In this document: in pieces, positions 1 through 9,955 of the stretch
Layout of the letters: every line of letters begins with the position of its first letter
Numbering within the stretch: the first letter of the stretch is position 1
NCBI GenBank assembly: GCA_026122225.1
Contig: JANEZZ010000468.1
Location: forward strand, 1,513,001-1,577,000
DNA: 64,000 nucleotides
From: Heloderma charlesbogerti
Taxonomy: Eukaryota; Chordata; Lepidosauria; Squamata; Helodermatidae
Direction of reading: 5' to 3'
The notes under the pieces: model-generated
Databases searched by the model: none
Told to the model about the DNA's origin: nothing
What the model saw: only the letters and a program-made list of their open reading frames with translations
Translations under genes and position numbers: made by a program

Positions 1-230
1 GTCGGAAAAGCAACCTCGGAGAGCAGGGAAAGAGGGTGTTTTGGTGGACAAGGAGGGGGGGAGACTGGAGAGGCCAGGATATGAACTATTCAGAGGTCTC
101 TCCAGCATCTTTTCCTCCCCCTCTGAAGTGCCCCAGCTAGATGAAGATTACCTCTGCTGCTCCTCGTGCCTTGTATAGGATGATCATTAGCTTCTGAGTT
201 TTGGGACTTACAAACACAAAGTGCAGAAGC
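1..230 (-). repeat. Unclassified dispersed repeat, partial
   Basis: Read on the minus strand, roughly positions 60-150 closely match 8285-8390: a CATCTAGCTGGGGCACTT core, then a GAGGAAAAG stretch, then ATATCCTGG and CTCTCCAGTC. Two copies in opposite orientation show it is an interspersed repeat. It runs off the left edge of the window. I do not recognise the family; the partner copy has short CAATCCTAT-type ends, which suggests a non-autonomous DNA element. Confidence 0.5.
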
Positions 231-392
231 TCCAGCATGCAAGCAAAGGCTGCAATGAATGCAAAGGGTCCAATGCATGCATGGGGAGTAGGGAGGTACA
301 GATTTTAAGTCTGTTCCATCGTAAATGGGTTTTGCAGATTGTCAGGTGTCTTTCATTCTGTTGTCCTCTCACTGATGGCATCGGATTTTGTT

Positions 393-637
393 TAGGGATG
401 TACAAGGATTTTGTTCCACTTGTTCTAATGTGCATTAACGCTATTGTCCACTTGCGCTAATGTGCATTGGCGCAAGTGTGAATCTGTGGAGATCCCCTCC
501 AAAAGTAAAAAAACAAAACACAGGTTTGCAAGAATCCATATGATTCAGAACAAGCCAGTCCGCTGCAGAATCCGCAGACTGGGTTCACAGAAATGTGAAC
601 TCATTTGAATCCATTGTGGATTTCTCCAACATCCCTA
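393..637. mobile_element. hAT-like MITE, TAGGGATGT family
   Basis: The ends are perfect inverted repeats, TAGGGATGT at 393-401 and ACATCCCTA at 629-637; the pair extends one base further out on each side. The interior has the TGTGCATT-rich text shared by other copies in the window (10306-10782, 49642-50078, 61629-62067). No reading frame of note. No clean 8-bp target duplication survives here, so the hAT assignment rests on the same ends at 8679-9460, where one does. Confidence 0.6.
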
Positions 638-791
638 ATGGAGAGCCACATATTCAGGGTCCTCTCCATTTTCTTATATGATGAATTAGACAAATGTTTT
701 ATGCATGCTGTGGCTCACTGTCTGCATGGAACACTCTGTGACTTGTAGAGGAGTAAGGTGGTAGCCACTTCACAGATATGTGTACCTAGGG

Positions 792-928
792 CAGGGGTGA
801 GGAACCTGTGGTCCTCCAAATTATGTTGACCACAAATCCCATCAGCCCCCAGAGGAGGAGTAAGTGGATAGGAATGATGGTAGTTGTAGTCCAACACTAT
901 CTGGAGGACCACAGGTTCCCAACCCCTG
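792..928. mobile_element. Short hAT MITE (CAGGGGTG ends)
   Basis: A 137-bp foldback. CAGGGGTGAGGAACCTGTGG at the left is mirrored by the complement ending in ACCCCTG at 922-928. The arms carry the familiar 'pyrimidine-rich, ACTACAACT' MITE text of squamate genomes. Flanks ACCTAGGG (784-791) and GCCTAGAG (929-936) match at 6 of 8 positions, an eroded 8-bp duplication as expected for hAT. Both have TA at the centre. Confidence 0.7.
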
Positions 929-939
929 GCCTAGAGTTT

Positions 940-1745
940 CACCACAGGATATGGGTGAAACTGAAGAAAGAAAAAAGTTAACGAAGTTCCAAACTGGACA
1001 GTATGATAATGAGAGCACAGAGAACTGCAATGTTCTATGCCGACACATTTAGACCACGGGGCATAACTCAATCTTTTGCTGTTAAGAATTTGCAAGAGTC
1101 TTTTTATCACTTAACTATTGCTGGGGTCTAGCATTCTCCAAAATATCAAGTGCACTACTGTTAGGGGTGATGATAAACTGCAACATTTTGTTGCAGTTCC
1201 CTCTTGTGCTATCTCTTTCAGTGGTAGGACATTCTGTCAAACTCAGCCTGCCCCTTGGAGTTTGAGTTGCGTTTCTTCTCAGCCTTGTAATTTGCTGTAT
1301 GGGAAAGCTCAGTGTACAGAAGTGGAAGAAAAATATTATCAGATCAAATTATGTGTTTTTCCTGCACAGGACATCCATTTAGAATGGATGAATGAAGTTC
1401 AATATGAAATGGGATCTGTTTGGAAAAGACAGCTATTGAGTGAGGAATTTTAAATCCTACAGAGGATTTAACATCCAGATTAATTCCTCCATGTTCTGGA
1501 TCAGCTGTTCCATAGTTGTGATTATCGGAGTGTCTATTACCTAGCTGTTAATCTTGGATAAACGTTCTTAATGGCCACCATCTTGTTTAACATAAAATAG
1601 CTACATTATTAAATTTCAATTACATTTGATGAGTCACTTGTGGTTAATGCTGACAGGAGCATATGTTTGTGGAATAACACCTTTGGCATCATGTTGAAAA
1701 TCAAATATATTCTTTGTGTGTCAGTTTATCAGAGGAACATTGATC
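940..1745. other. No recognised feature
   Basis: AT-rich sequence with one 111-codon plus-strand frame (1118-1453) that lacks any motif I recognise, any convincing splice sites, or a homologue elsewhere in the window. I see no gene here. Confidence 0.5.
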
Positions 1746-1746
1746 A

Positions 1747-1785
1747 ATCATAGACTCATAGAACTGTAGGACTGCAGCGAACCAA
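1747..1785 (-). mobile_element. CR1 3'-end scrap
   Basis: ATCATAGACTCATAGAACTG is a degraded copy, on the minus strand, of the CR1 terminal repeat whose unit is ATTCTATG. The intact plus-strand version ends the CR1 at 40289-40305. Only about 40 bp can be recognised. Confidence 0.45.
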
Positions 1786-2216
1786 GGGTCCACCTGGGCT
1801 TAATTTTGTGTACTGATGTTCACCAGGGACTTTGTTGTTGTTCAGTCGTTCAGTCATGTCCGACTCTTCGTGACCCCATGGACCATAGCACGCCAGGCCT
1901 TCCTGTCCTGCGCTCTCTCCCGGAGTGTGCTCAAGTTCATATTCATTGCATCGGTGATACTATCTAGCCATCTCATCCTCTGCCGTCCCCTTCTCTTTTG
2001 CCTTCAGTCTTTCCCAGCATCAGGGTCTTTTCCAGAGAGTTTTCTCTTCGCATTAGGTGGCCAAAATATTTGAGCTTCAGCTTCAGTATCTGTCCTTCCA
2101 ATGAGCACTCAGGGTTGATTTCCTTTAGGATGGACTGATTTGACCTCCTTGCAGTCCAGGGGACTCGTAAGAGTCTTCTCCAGCACCACGGTTCGAAAGC
2201 ATCAATTCTTCAGCGC

Positions 2217-3940
2217 TCAGCCTTCCTTACAGCTCTCACAGCCATACATTACTACTGGGAAAACCATAGCTTTGATTAGATGGACCTTTGTCGGCAAGGT
2301 GATGTCTCTGCTTCTTACTATGCTGTCTAGGTTTGCCATAGCTTTCCTCCCAAGGAGCAAGCATCTTTTAATTTCATGGCTACAGTCACCATCTGCGGTG
2401 ATCTTGGAGCCCAAGAAAGTAAAATCTGTCACTGCTTCCATTTCTTCCCCTTCTATATGCCAGGAAGTGATGGGGCCAGATGCCATGATCTTCATTTTTT
2501 TAATGTTGAGTTTCAGACCAGCTTTTGCACTCTCCTCTTTCACCCTCAACAAGAGCCTCTTTAGATTCTCTTCGCTTTCTGCCATTAGGGTGGTATCATC
2601 TGCATATCGGAGGTTGTTGATAATTCTCCCAGCAATCTTAATTCCGACCTGTGATTCATCCAACCCGGCGTTTCTCATGATGTACTCTGCATATAAGTTA
2701 AATAAGCAGGGCGACAATATGCAGCCTTGTCATACTCCTTTCCCAATGTTGAACCAATCGGTTGTTCCATGTCTGGTTCTTACTGTTGCTTCTTGACCCT
2801 CGTACAGGTTTCTCAGGAGACAGGTAAGGTGGTCTGGTATTCCCATCACTTTAAGAATTTGCCACAGTTTGTTGTGATCCACACAATCAAAGGCTTTAGC
2901 GTAGTCAATGAAGCAGAAATAGACGTTTTTCTGGAATTCTCTTGCTTTCTCCATGATGCAGCGAAAGTTGGCGATTTGATCTCTAGTTCCTCTGCCTCTT
3001 CGAAACCCCACTTGTACTTCCGGTAGTTCTCGGTTCACATACTGCTGAAGCCTAGCTTGTAGGATTTTGAGCATCACATTGCTGGCATGTGAAATGAGCG
3101 CAATTGTGCGGTAGTTTGAACACTCTTTGGCGTTGCCCTTCTTTGGAATTGGAATGTAAACTGACCTTTTCCAGTCTTGCGGCCACTGTTGAGTGTTCCA
3201 AATTTGTTGGCATATTGAGTGCAGCACTTTAACAGCATCATCTTGTAGGATTTTAAATAGCTCAGCTGGAATACTGTCATCTCCGCTAGCTTTGTTGTTA
3301 GTTACTAATGCTTCCTAAGGCCCACTTGACTTCATTCTCAAGGTGTCTGGCTCAAGTTCAGTGACCACACTCTCATGGCTATCAAGGACATTAAGATCTT
3401 TCCTGTATAGTTCTTCTGTGTATTCTTTCCACCTCTTCTTAATCTCATCTGCTTCTGTTAGGTCCCTGCCTTCTTTGTCCTTTATCATGCCCATCTTTGT
3501 ACAAAATGTTCCCTTGATATCTCCGATTTTCTTGAAAAGATTTCTAGTCTTTCCCATTCTATTGTTTTCCTCGATTTCTTTTCATTGTTCATTTAAGAAG
3601 GCCTTCTTGCCTCTCCTTGCTATTCTCTGGAAATCTGCATTCAGTTGGATATATCTTCCCCTTTCTCCCTTGCTTTTCACTTCCCTTCTTTCCTCAGCTA
3701 CTTGTAAAGCCTCCTCAGACAGCCATATCATATCTTTGCTTTCTTGCATTTCTTTTTCTTCAGGATGGATTGAGTTGCTGCCTCCTGAACAATGTTACGG
3801 ACCTCCGTCCATAGTTCCTCAGGCACTCTGTCTATCAGGTCTAATCCCTTACATCTATTCCTCACCTCCACTGTATATTCATAAGGGATATGATTTAGGT
3901 CATACCTGAATGGTTTAGTGGTTTTCCCTACGTTCTTCAA
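2217..3940 (-). pseudogene. BovB ORF2, linker and reverse transcriptase part (copy 1)
   Basis: Four minus-strand fragments follow one another in changed frames: 3940-3728 (the RYDLNHIPYEYTVEVRNR linker), 3557-3315 (KKRWKEYTEELY), 3227-2730 (RT fingers and palm: YIPIPKKGN, FRRGRGTRDQI, then FIDYAKAFDCVDHNKL, which is motif A) and 2717-2217 (SPCLFNLYAEY and the catalytic LRYADDTTLM). The catalytic Asp residues are retained, but at least three frameshifts or stops separate the parts, so no full protein can be made. The C-terminal WCWRRLL-type region present in copy 2 is broken at 2217, where the frame ends GCESCKEG. Confidence 0.88.
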
Positions 3941-4186
3941 TTTAAGCCGAAATTTTGCAAGAAGCAGCTCATGATCTGAGCCACAGTCAGCTCCAGGTCT
4001 TGTTTTTACTGTCTGTATAGAGCTTCTCCATCTTTGGCTGCAAAGGACATAATCAATCTGATTTCGATATTGACCATCTGGTGATGTCCATGTGTAGAGT
4101 CATCTCTTGTGCTGTTGGAAAAGAGTGTTTGCTATGATCAGCGTGTTCTCTTGGCAAAACTCTATTAGCTTTTGTCCTGCTTCATT

Positions 4187-4990
4187 TTATACACCAAGGC
4201 CATGCCTGCCTGTTATCCCAGTGATTTCGTGACTTCCTACTTTAGCATTCCAATCCCCTATGATGAAGAGGACATCTTTTTTTGGTGTTAGTTCTAGAAG
4301 GTGTTGTACGTCTTCATAGAACCAATCAACCTCAGCTTCTTCGGCCTCAGTGGTTGGGGCATAGACTTGAATTCCTGTGATGTTGAATGGTTTGCCTTGG
4401 ATTCGTACTGAGATCATTCTATCGTTTTTAAGATTGTACCCCAGTACTGCTTTTCCCACCCTTTTGTTGACTATGAGTGCTACTCCATTTCTTCTAAGGG
4501 ATTCTTGCCCACAGTAGTAGATATGATGGTCACCTGAATTAAATTCGCCCATGCCTGTCCATTTTAGTTTGCTGATTCCCAAGATGTCGATGTTCAATCT
4601 TGCCATCTCATGTTTGACCACCTCCAGCTTACCTTGATTCATTGATCTGACATTCCAGGTTCCTAAACAATATTGTTCTTTACAGCATCGGATTTTCTTT
4701 TCACCACCAGACACATCCACAGCTGAGTGTCCTTTCAGCTTTGGCCCAGCCACTTCACTCTTTCTAGCGCTACTTGGAAATACCCTCTGCTCTTCCCCAG
4801 TAGTATATTGGACACCATCCGACCTGAGGGGCTCATCTTCCGGCGTCATCTCTTTTAGCCTTGTGATACGTTCCATGGGGTTTTCTTGGCAAGAATACTG
4901 GAGTGGGTTGCCATTTCCTTCTCCAGTGGACCACATTTTGTCAGAACTCTCTGCCATGACCTGTCCATCTTGGGTGGCCCTGCATGGCAT
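4187..4990 (-). pseudogene. BovB ORF2, N-terminal endonuclease part (copy 1)
   Basis: A 267-codon minus-strand frame holds the APE-type endonuclease that nicks target DNA for target-primed reverse transcription. Visible landmarks are LGTWNVRSMNQGKLE (the first strand with the Asn of the active site), the ILGISKLKWTG segment, IQVYAPTT and GDWNAKVGSHE. The residue after ILGIS is Lys, codon at 4568-4570, where APE endonucleases have the metal-binding Glu. The second BovB copy has the same change. The frame is lost at 4187. Downstream sequence continues BovB-like text in other frames, including a recognisable SDHEL segment near 3970. The first Met is not necessarily the native start. Confidence 0.85.
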
Positions 4991-5056
4991 AGCTTATGGC
5001 TTCACTGAGTTACGCAAGCCCCTTCGCCACAACAAGGCAGTGATCCATGAAGGGGA

Positions 5057-5089
5057 CCAGGGACTTTAGCTGAGTGCTAAAGTCCCTGG
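5057..5089. repeat. Perfect 14-bp inverted repeat at the BovB 5' junction
   Basis: CCAGGGACTTTAGC (5057-5070), a 5-nt spacer TGAGT, then GCTAAAGTCCCTGG (5076-5089). The left arm overlaps 11 bases of the BovB target-site duplication, so the pre-insertion site was itself a hairpin. The right arm abuts a SINE fragment. Confidence 0.9.
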
Positions 5090-5160
5090 CTGTATGTCAG
5101 TGGGAGAGCACATGCTATATATGCAGAAAGTTCCAAGTTCAGTCCCTAGCATCTCCCATT
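5088..5160 (+). mobile_element. tRNA-derived SINE, 5' part only
   Basis: GGCTGTATGTCAGTGGGAGA (box A-like) is followed after a short spacer by AAGTTCAGTCCC (box B-like) and CTAGCATCTCCC. It is the degenerate tRNA-related head of the SINE seen better at 23998-24068 and, inverted, at 35790-35990. The 3' body is absent. Confidence 0.65.
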
Positions 5161-5164
5161 TAAA

Positions 5165-5610
5165 CAGGGTGGGGCAACTTGTGGCCCTCCAGATGTTTTG
5201 GTCTGCGACTTCATTTGGGTTAGTACCTGAAGTCAATGGGACACCTTCAGAGGAAATTATTTGAGAATGATTCTAAATGATTCCTTTAAGGAATTGTGTT
5301 CTCATATTTGCAAGGACATTGAAGAATAATGTAGAATGGCTTTATTTTATTCACTGTATGCAAGTAAACATTAAATTCCATGAAATGTTCAAGACACTAA
5401 GAATGGTTGGAGTGTATATGTTATGCATGCTGAGTGCCAAGGAAGGGAAAGGGGAGCTTTCCTTACATGGTGTCTGTTGCCTGGCAACCTAGGTGAGAGA
5501 TACAACTTCTTCCCCCTACTCTTTTCTTCTTGTTTCCTTCTTCCTCACAGCCAAGAAGAACCTTTGCTGATGTGGGGGCCATAGAAGAGGCCAGAGCTGT
5601 GGCAGACTGT
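5165..5610. other. Half of a hAT MITE, then unassigned DNA
   Basis: Positions 5168-5215 carry one arm of the GGGTGGGGCAAC / CCTCCAGATGTTTTGG MITE type without a matching second arm. The remainder shows no gene or repeat that I recognise. Confidence 0.4.
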
Positions 5611-5850
5611 CTATTCTACTGGAGTAACCATTAGTAATTGTATGAACAAGGTAGTCATTATACCAACAAATATAACAGCTGCTATTGTGGTTTGGAAATA
5701 GTATAACCCAAGCATTTTCTTGTCTAGCCCATATCCATGTTTGAAGAATTGTTCTTCAACTTCTGATTCCGAAATGTCATTGAGTTCTTTTTCAGCTTCA
5801 GAAAATGGAAGGTTTGCACAAACTACAGCAAGCCTTTCAATTTTTTTCAC
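5611..5850 (-). other. Unrecognised open frame, possible terminal exon or retrocopy fragment
   Basis: About 79 codons on the minus strand run from TVKKIERLAVV to a TAG at 5611-5613. Seen: an acidic stretch (SEAEKELNDISESEVEEQFF), then a basic patch (GYGLDKK), then about 22 hydrophobic residues (YYFQTTIAAVIFVGIMTTLF region) and a short polar tail. This resembles the C-terminus of a single-pass, tail-anchored membrane protein. Just upstream, TTGTTCATTGTTTTAAAAAG could serve as a splice acceptor; further upstream, a TAA closes the frame. No neighbouring exon, start codon or known transposon explains it. I cannot name a family. It could be a 3' exon, a decayed retrocopy, or chance. Confidence 0.3.
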
Positions 5851-5879
5851 TGTGCTTTTTAAAACAATGAACAATTATG

Positions 5880-7830
5880 GGCACATTTCCAAATGTGGTC
5901 CAATCATCAATGCTGCCAATTTTGAACAAACCTATATTTAATTACTGCTAAAGTGTAACTAAGCTTAGAAGGAGAGCAGCAGCAACATTATTAGAATTAC
6001 TGGTCTAAGACTGCAATCCTATGAACATTTACTTTGGAGTAAGTCTATTGAACTTTGGGACTCCTGAATAAGCAGGCTAGGATTGGGCTGCATGTTATTT
6101 CAGTCTTGATTGTAAGAGAAGGAATTTATAGAAAAGTGTTGCTTTTTCCTATGATATTTAAACAGGAGTCTGTGTGTGTGTGTGGGGGGGGATTTTCCTC
6201 TTCTCAGCTCTTGTACATAACCCAAGGCTCTGAGAAATAAACACAACTACCACTTCCCTCAATTTTTCAACCTGTAAAATGGGGATATGGCTATTTCAAA
6301 AAGGCCTTTATACACAAGCAGCAAAAGGGCAATGTAAAAGCACACCTTAGCTAAGGCATCGCAGGACTTTAAAAACAGTGTGCCAGATCTCCCTTGGTAA
6401 CGTGGCAACCAAATCTCCTGCAGCAACACTAGCCTCCCTAATCTGTATGCTTTGTCACAGCCTCATACCATCCACTGGGTTAGCACCATGGCAACACCAT
6501 GGTCTTTAAACAGGAGTTTGTGCTGTGATCGCAAACAGCACTAGGCAATTTAATTAAGAAGCTGGCAACAAGGGGAAAAAATCTTTGTCACTTTAGAGCC
6601 ATTTTATTAAATTCCAGCACATTAAGAATCCCGGCATCTTCACTCGTTGGTCTAGGAGAAGGACAGCAGACCTGTCACACCCCTCTCTTAGTGTTCTGAA
6701 TGAGCTGGAGTAGAGAGGGCTTGGGGAACACTCATGGAAATTGTGCTAGAGCACTGCATTTGGGCCTGGTTCTAAAACTCTGCTCCAAAACCTCCCCTTT
6801 TCATTCCATAAAACTGCCATGGGGAGAATGGGGAGGACTGGGAGCACGAACCACACCTGGAGAGAGCACCAGAACCCCCCGCCTTTCTGGAGACTCCTAC
6901 TGGAGGAGAACCACAGGAGCCAGCACTGTTGCCATCTCCGTTGCCTGAGGGGGGAGCCCTGCCCTCTTCCTCCTCTGAGTCCAAAGACTCTGCCTTCTAT
7001 CACTCCACAGCCCAGGGCAACAGGAGGCACCCCAGCCCCATCAGAAACAACCTCTAATGAATAAGGCATGGGCCCTTTAAGTCAGGATGAGCAGAGCTAT
7101 AGGTAACCCTTGCCTGGCAGGACTATTACACTTCACAGTTGGTTCTGGGCAATTGCCAGACAATGTCCTTAGTTTGCTTTTCTGATTTGCCTTGCAGTCG
7201 GCCTCTGTTGCTTGCTCCACAGGGAGCTGACCAGGGTCCTGATCTCCTTCACCTAGCCTGCTGTCTTTCCAAGTCTCTACAGTAAGTACCCTGGGGCTGG
7301 GAGGAACCCCTGGCACCAGACAGAAACATTCACATGAGCCCTGTACAGGTGACCAACATGTGGGAATAATCAAAGCGTGGAGAAAGGAGCGGGATTGCTT
7401 CCATTTGCCTTGCTCATGATCTGGATGTATTGATTGGGTCTTCTGCGCTTATAACTTGTGCATAGGCTCTGCATGATTGAGAGGAGATAGCCGTGCTGGT
7501 GTTGGCTATGCATAGTCCTGGTCAGTGGACAGTGGGAAGTCACAAATGAGACCAGCAGGTATGATCCTGTTTTCTCTCCATGAGCTGATTATCCCCAAAT
7601 TTTGATTGTCTGCACAGGGCTATAGTATCCTTCACACCATCTTCTACCAATTAAAGTCAACAGAGGTGTTTGTCTATCCTTTTAGAAATGAGCTAGCTCT
7701 ATTCTTGATAGTCAGGCTTATGTCTTATATAGGTGACCAACTTAAAAAGCAATCATGCCTGGTAAATGGTGCTATATCACTACTGGTCTTTATGGCAGAA
7801 ATGCATACACAAGCAACCATGACAGTCCTT
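5880..7830. other. No recognised gene; fragments of MITE only
   Basis: Around 6010-6060 is one arm of a GCAATCCTATG / GGAGTAAGTC MITE. From about 6700 to 7350 the sequence is richer in G and C and has several overlapping short frames on both strands, the signature of composition rather than coding. There is no repeat partner for it inside the window. Confidence 0.4.
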
Positions 7831-7959
7831 AGGTTGCATCCAATGTTAGTCCTACTTAGAGTAGATTCATTGAAATGAATGGGACATAAATCAGACTAAT
7901 TTATGCCCCAATCATTCCAATGGGTCTACTCTAAGTAGGGCTAACATTGGATACAACCC
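7831..7959. mobile_element. Palindromic MITE (GGTTGCATCCAATGTTAG family)
   Basis: Two arms of about 54 bp face each other: AGGTTGCATCCAATGTTAGT at the left and CTAACATTGGATACAACC at the right. Inner text TACTTAGAGTAGA is mirrored by TCTACTCTAAGTA. A shorter relative lies at 20551-20634. No coding capacity. Confidence 0.7.
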
Positions 7960-8156
7960 ATTATTACAGTCATTATAATCTGGGATTAATGGAAGAAGGT
8001 TATGCTGAGTAATAATGGAAGAATACCACATATATAAATAAACACACTACTGTTAGCAATAAAAAGGTCACTTTAGTGGTGTCAGCACAGGCAGCTGAGG
8101 ATGTTGCTAATGTGCTTGAATTTTGATAGTAAATAACGTTGGTTAACTTACTTTAG

Positions 8157-8597
8157 GGCACAATCCTATTGTGTTGATCATAAGCCTCTGAACTCGGAGG
8201 CTTCTGACTGTCCTAACTAGAGTGAGAGGAATGATGGAGGTGATCTTCTCCCCATCTGTCCACCCTGAATTTAGCGCTACATGGGCTTTTTTTACCCATC
8301 TAGCTGGGGCACTTTGGAGGGTGAGGAAAAGAAGCTGGAGAGGTCTCAGGATAACTCATATCCTGGTCTCTCCAGTCCCCTCCCCCTCCCCCCCCCAGGA
8401 TGTCCCCTTCTCCCTTGCTCCAAGGTCATGTTCCTGACCTCACAGAGACAGCTGGCATGGTTCTTTCCATACTGGCTGTGAGGGGGAGGGAGGGTTGGAA
8501 CTACAGTTTCCCCATACAGGTCAGAGCACTCTCTCTGACCTCAGAGCTGAGAATCCAAAGTATTCAGATGCTGACTAGGGGACATAGGATTGCTTCC
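8157..8597 (+). mobile_element. Unclassified non-autonomous element
   Basis: Bounded by GGGCACAATCCTATT at the left and ACATAGGATTGC at the right, short inverted ends like those of the other CAATCCTAT-type MITEs here. Its middle (8285-8390) matches the start of the window in inverse orientation. The short frames inside have no motif. Boundaries are approximate. Confidence 0.45.
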
Positions 8598-8678
8598 TTA
8601 ACCTCTTTGTGTCCTGCTCTTTTGATCAAAATGTACATGCTCCTATGGTCAATATTTACCAGGAGGCACAGAGAAATG

Positions 8679-9460
8679 TAGGGATGTCAGAGAATTCCGC
8701 GATGGATCTCAGTGAGGCCAAATGCCAGTGCATTCGGCCCCCTGAAATCCATCGTGGAACGAAGCCCCCACCCCCCAACCCATGAAAGGCATGTGGGACA
8801 AAGTCCCCACCACCCCCAACCCACGAAAGGCACGTGAAATGGAGCACTTACCTGCTCCCATCCGTGCTGCTTTGTGAATGGCGGTCATCCTGCGGCCGCC
8901 ATTTACTTCCTCCTCTTCATAGCCATGATAGGTAAAAAGTATTTGCATAGCCTATCGGGGGGGGGGGGACCCAGCGTACGCAAATGGTGGTGGCTACCAC
9001 CATTTGTGTATGCTGGGTTTTTTTTCCCCCCTGCCATGATAAGCTACGTAAGTATTTACGTAGCCTATCGCGGCAGGGGGAAAAAACCCAGTGTATGCAA
9101 ATGGCGGCAGCTACCGCCATTTGCGTACACTGGGGTTTTTCCCCCTGCCGTGATAGGCTACATAAATATTTACGTAGCCTATCACAGCTCAATACAGGGA
9201 TGCAAATGGCGGCAGCTACGACAGCCACCATTTGCGTCCCTGCAGGGCTACCCAGTGGCTGGATGTCCGGCTGCTGGTGGCCGGAGCCGGCCGGTGGCTC
9301 CGCGCCTTGGCCGCGGAGCACAGCCAGCCAGGCAGGATTCTGGGGGGGAGGACCAGATCACCTCCCCCCATGTCGAGGATTCCGGGGGGAGGGACGGAGC
9401 GCCTCCCCCCCACTGCGGATTGCCCGGCGCAGAGCCAGGTAGGTATTTTGTACATCCCTA
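8679..9460. mobile_element. Non-autonomous hAT-type element with 8-bp target duplication
   Basis: Ends TAGGGATGT (8679-8687) and ACATCCCTA (9452-9460) are flanked by a perfect direct repeat GAGAAATG at 8671-8678 and 9461-9468. An 8-bp duplication with short inverted ends is the hAT hallmark. The 782-bp interior codes for nothing recognisable. It includes a tandem duplication of about 39 bp (8761-8838), an array of palindromes (8926-9242) and a GC-rich right third. The perfect duplication suggests a fairly recent insertion compared with its relatives at 393, 10306, 49642 and 61629. Confidence 0.85.
8926..9242. repeat. Alternating palindrome array A-B-A-B-A-B
   Basis: Two different palindromes alternate three times. 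Type A pairs GATAGGCTACRTAA-like and TTACGTAGCCTATC arms (about 8926-8956, 9026-9080, 9135-9187). Type B pairs GCAAATGGCGGCAGC-like arms with CCGCCATTTGC (8970-9017, 9085-9134, 9195-9242). Each A+B unit is about 92-110 bp. The first A unit and third B unit are the most diverged. Each palindrome could extrude on its own. Confidence 0.85.
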
Positions 9461-9599
9461 GAGAAATGGACTCTCTCCATGGGGGAGCCTACTTTTTGGG
9501 ATGCTCTCCTCCCTGTTGTACAGAAGACACTGACAGTTATATGTTTCCAGCACCTATTACAAGTGTATCTTTTCCTTTGGCATTTCTCATTCATTAAAT

Positions 9600-9755
9600 G
9601 CTGGGTCATAGTGCCTTGAATTTTAAGTGTTTTTGATTTTTAGTTTGTGCTTATTGTGATATTTATTTTGTTTTATTTGTTTGTAAACTGCTTCAAGGTC
9701 TTGGGTATTAAGCAGTCTATAAATATTTTTAAATAAAATAAATACATACATACCA
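9600..9755 (+). mobile_element. L2 3'-UTR tail fragment
   Basis: T-rich text (TTGTTTTATTTGTTTGTAAA), then an AACTGCTTCAAGGTCTTGGG box and TATAAATATTTTTAAATAAA, ending in an A/T-rich tail. This is the layout of the L2 3' ends at 14530-14638 and 30230-30408. Coding sequence is absent. Confidence 0.55.
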
Positions 9756-9955
9756 GGACAGTTCCCTATTTTCTGATATTTTCTGATAAGCGCTTTCCCC
9801 TGTTTGTCACTGGGTGGCAGGGAAAAGATCTTATCTCTGCTCAGCTGCTGATAGGAGATAAGAATGGTTCTGTGCCAGGAGAAGGGCTAGATGGAGAACC
9901 CCTGTGGGCTATTACTGGCCAACAGGCTGGAGGTTCCCGATTCTTGGGCTATGGG

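Larger units (their letters stand above)
1834..5055 (-). mobile_element. BovB LINE (RTE clade), near full length, copy 1
   Basis: This non-LTR retrotransposon spans about 3.2 kb, the usual length of a complete BovB. Its 3' end is at the low coordinate, where the diagnostic BovB terminal text (GTTGTTCAGTCGTTCAGTCA, then GTCCGACTCTTCGTGACC) begins at 1834. It contains an apurinic-like endonuclease followed by a reverse transcriptase, both interrupted. The insertion is bounded by a perfect 12-bp direct repeat, ACCAGGGACTTT, at 1822-1833 and 5056-5067. These target-site duplications fix both ends and show the copy is not 5'-truncated. BovB is known for repeated horizontal transfer among squamates, ruminants and other animals. 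A second, truncated copy lies at 41391-44239. Confidence 0.93.

Noticed and set aside
2140..2796. A 218-codon plus-strand frame, and similar frames at 3343-3909 and 42857-43459
   Set aside because: They are antisense to BovB ORF2; the minus-strand reading gives clear endonuclease and reverse transcriptase motifs, so these are shadows.
6700..7373. GC-richer region with several frames of 60-107 codons on both strands, considered as an exon or CpG island
   Set aside because: Frames overlap on both strands, carry no motif, and have no convincing start or splice sites; CpG is not dense.
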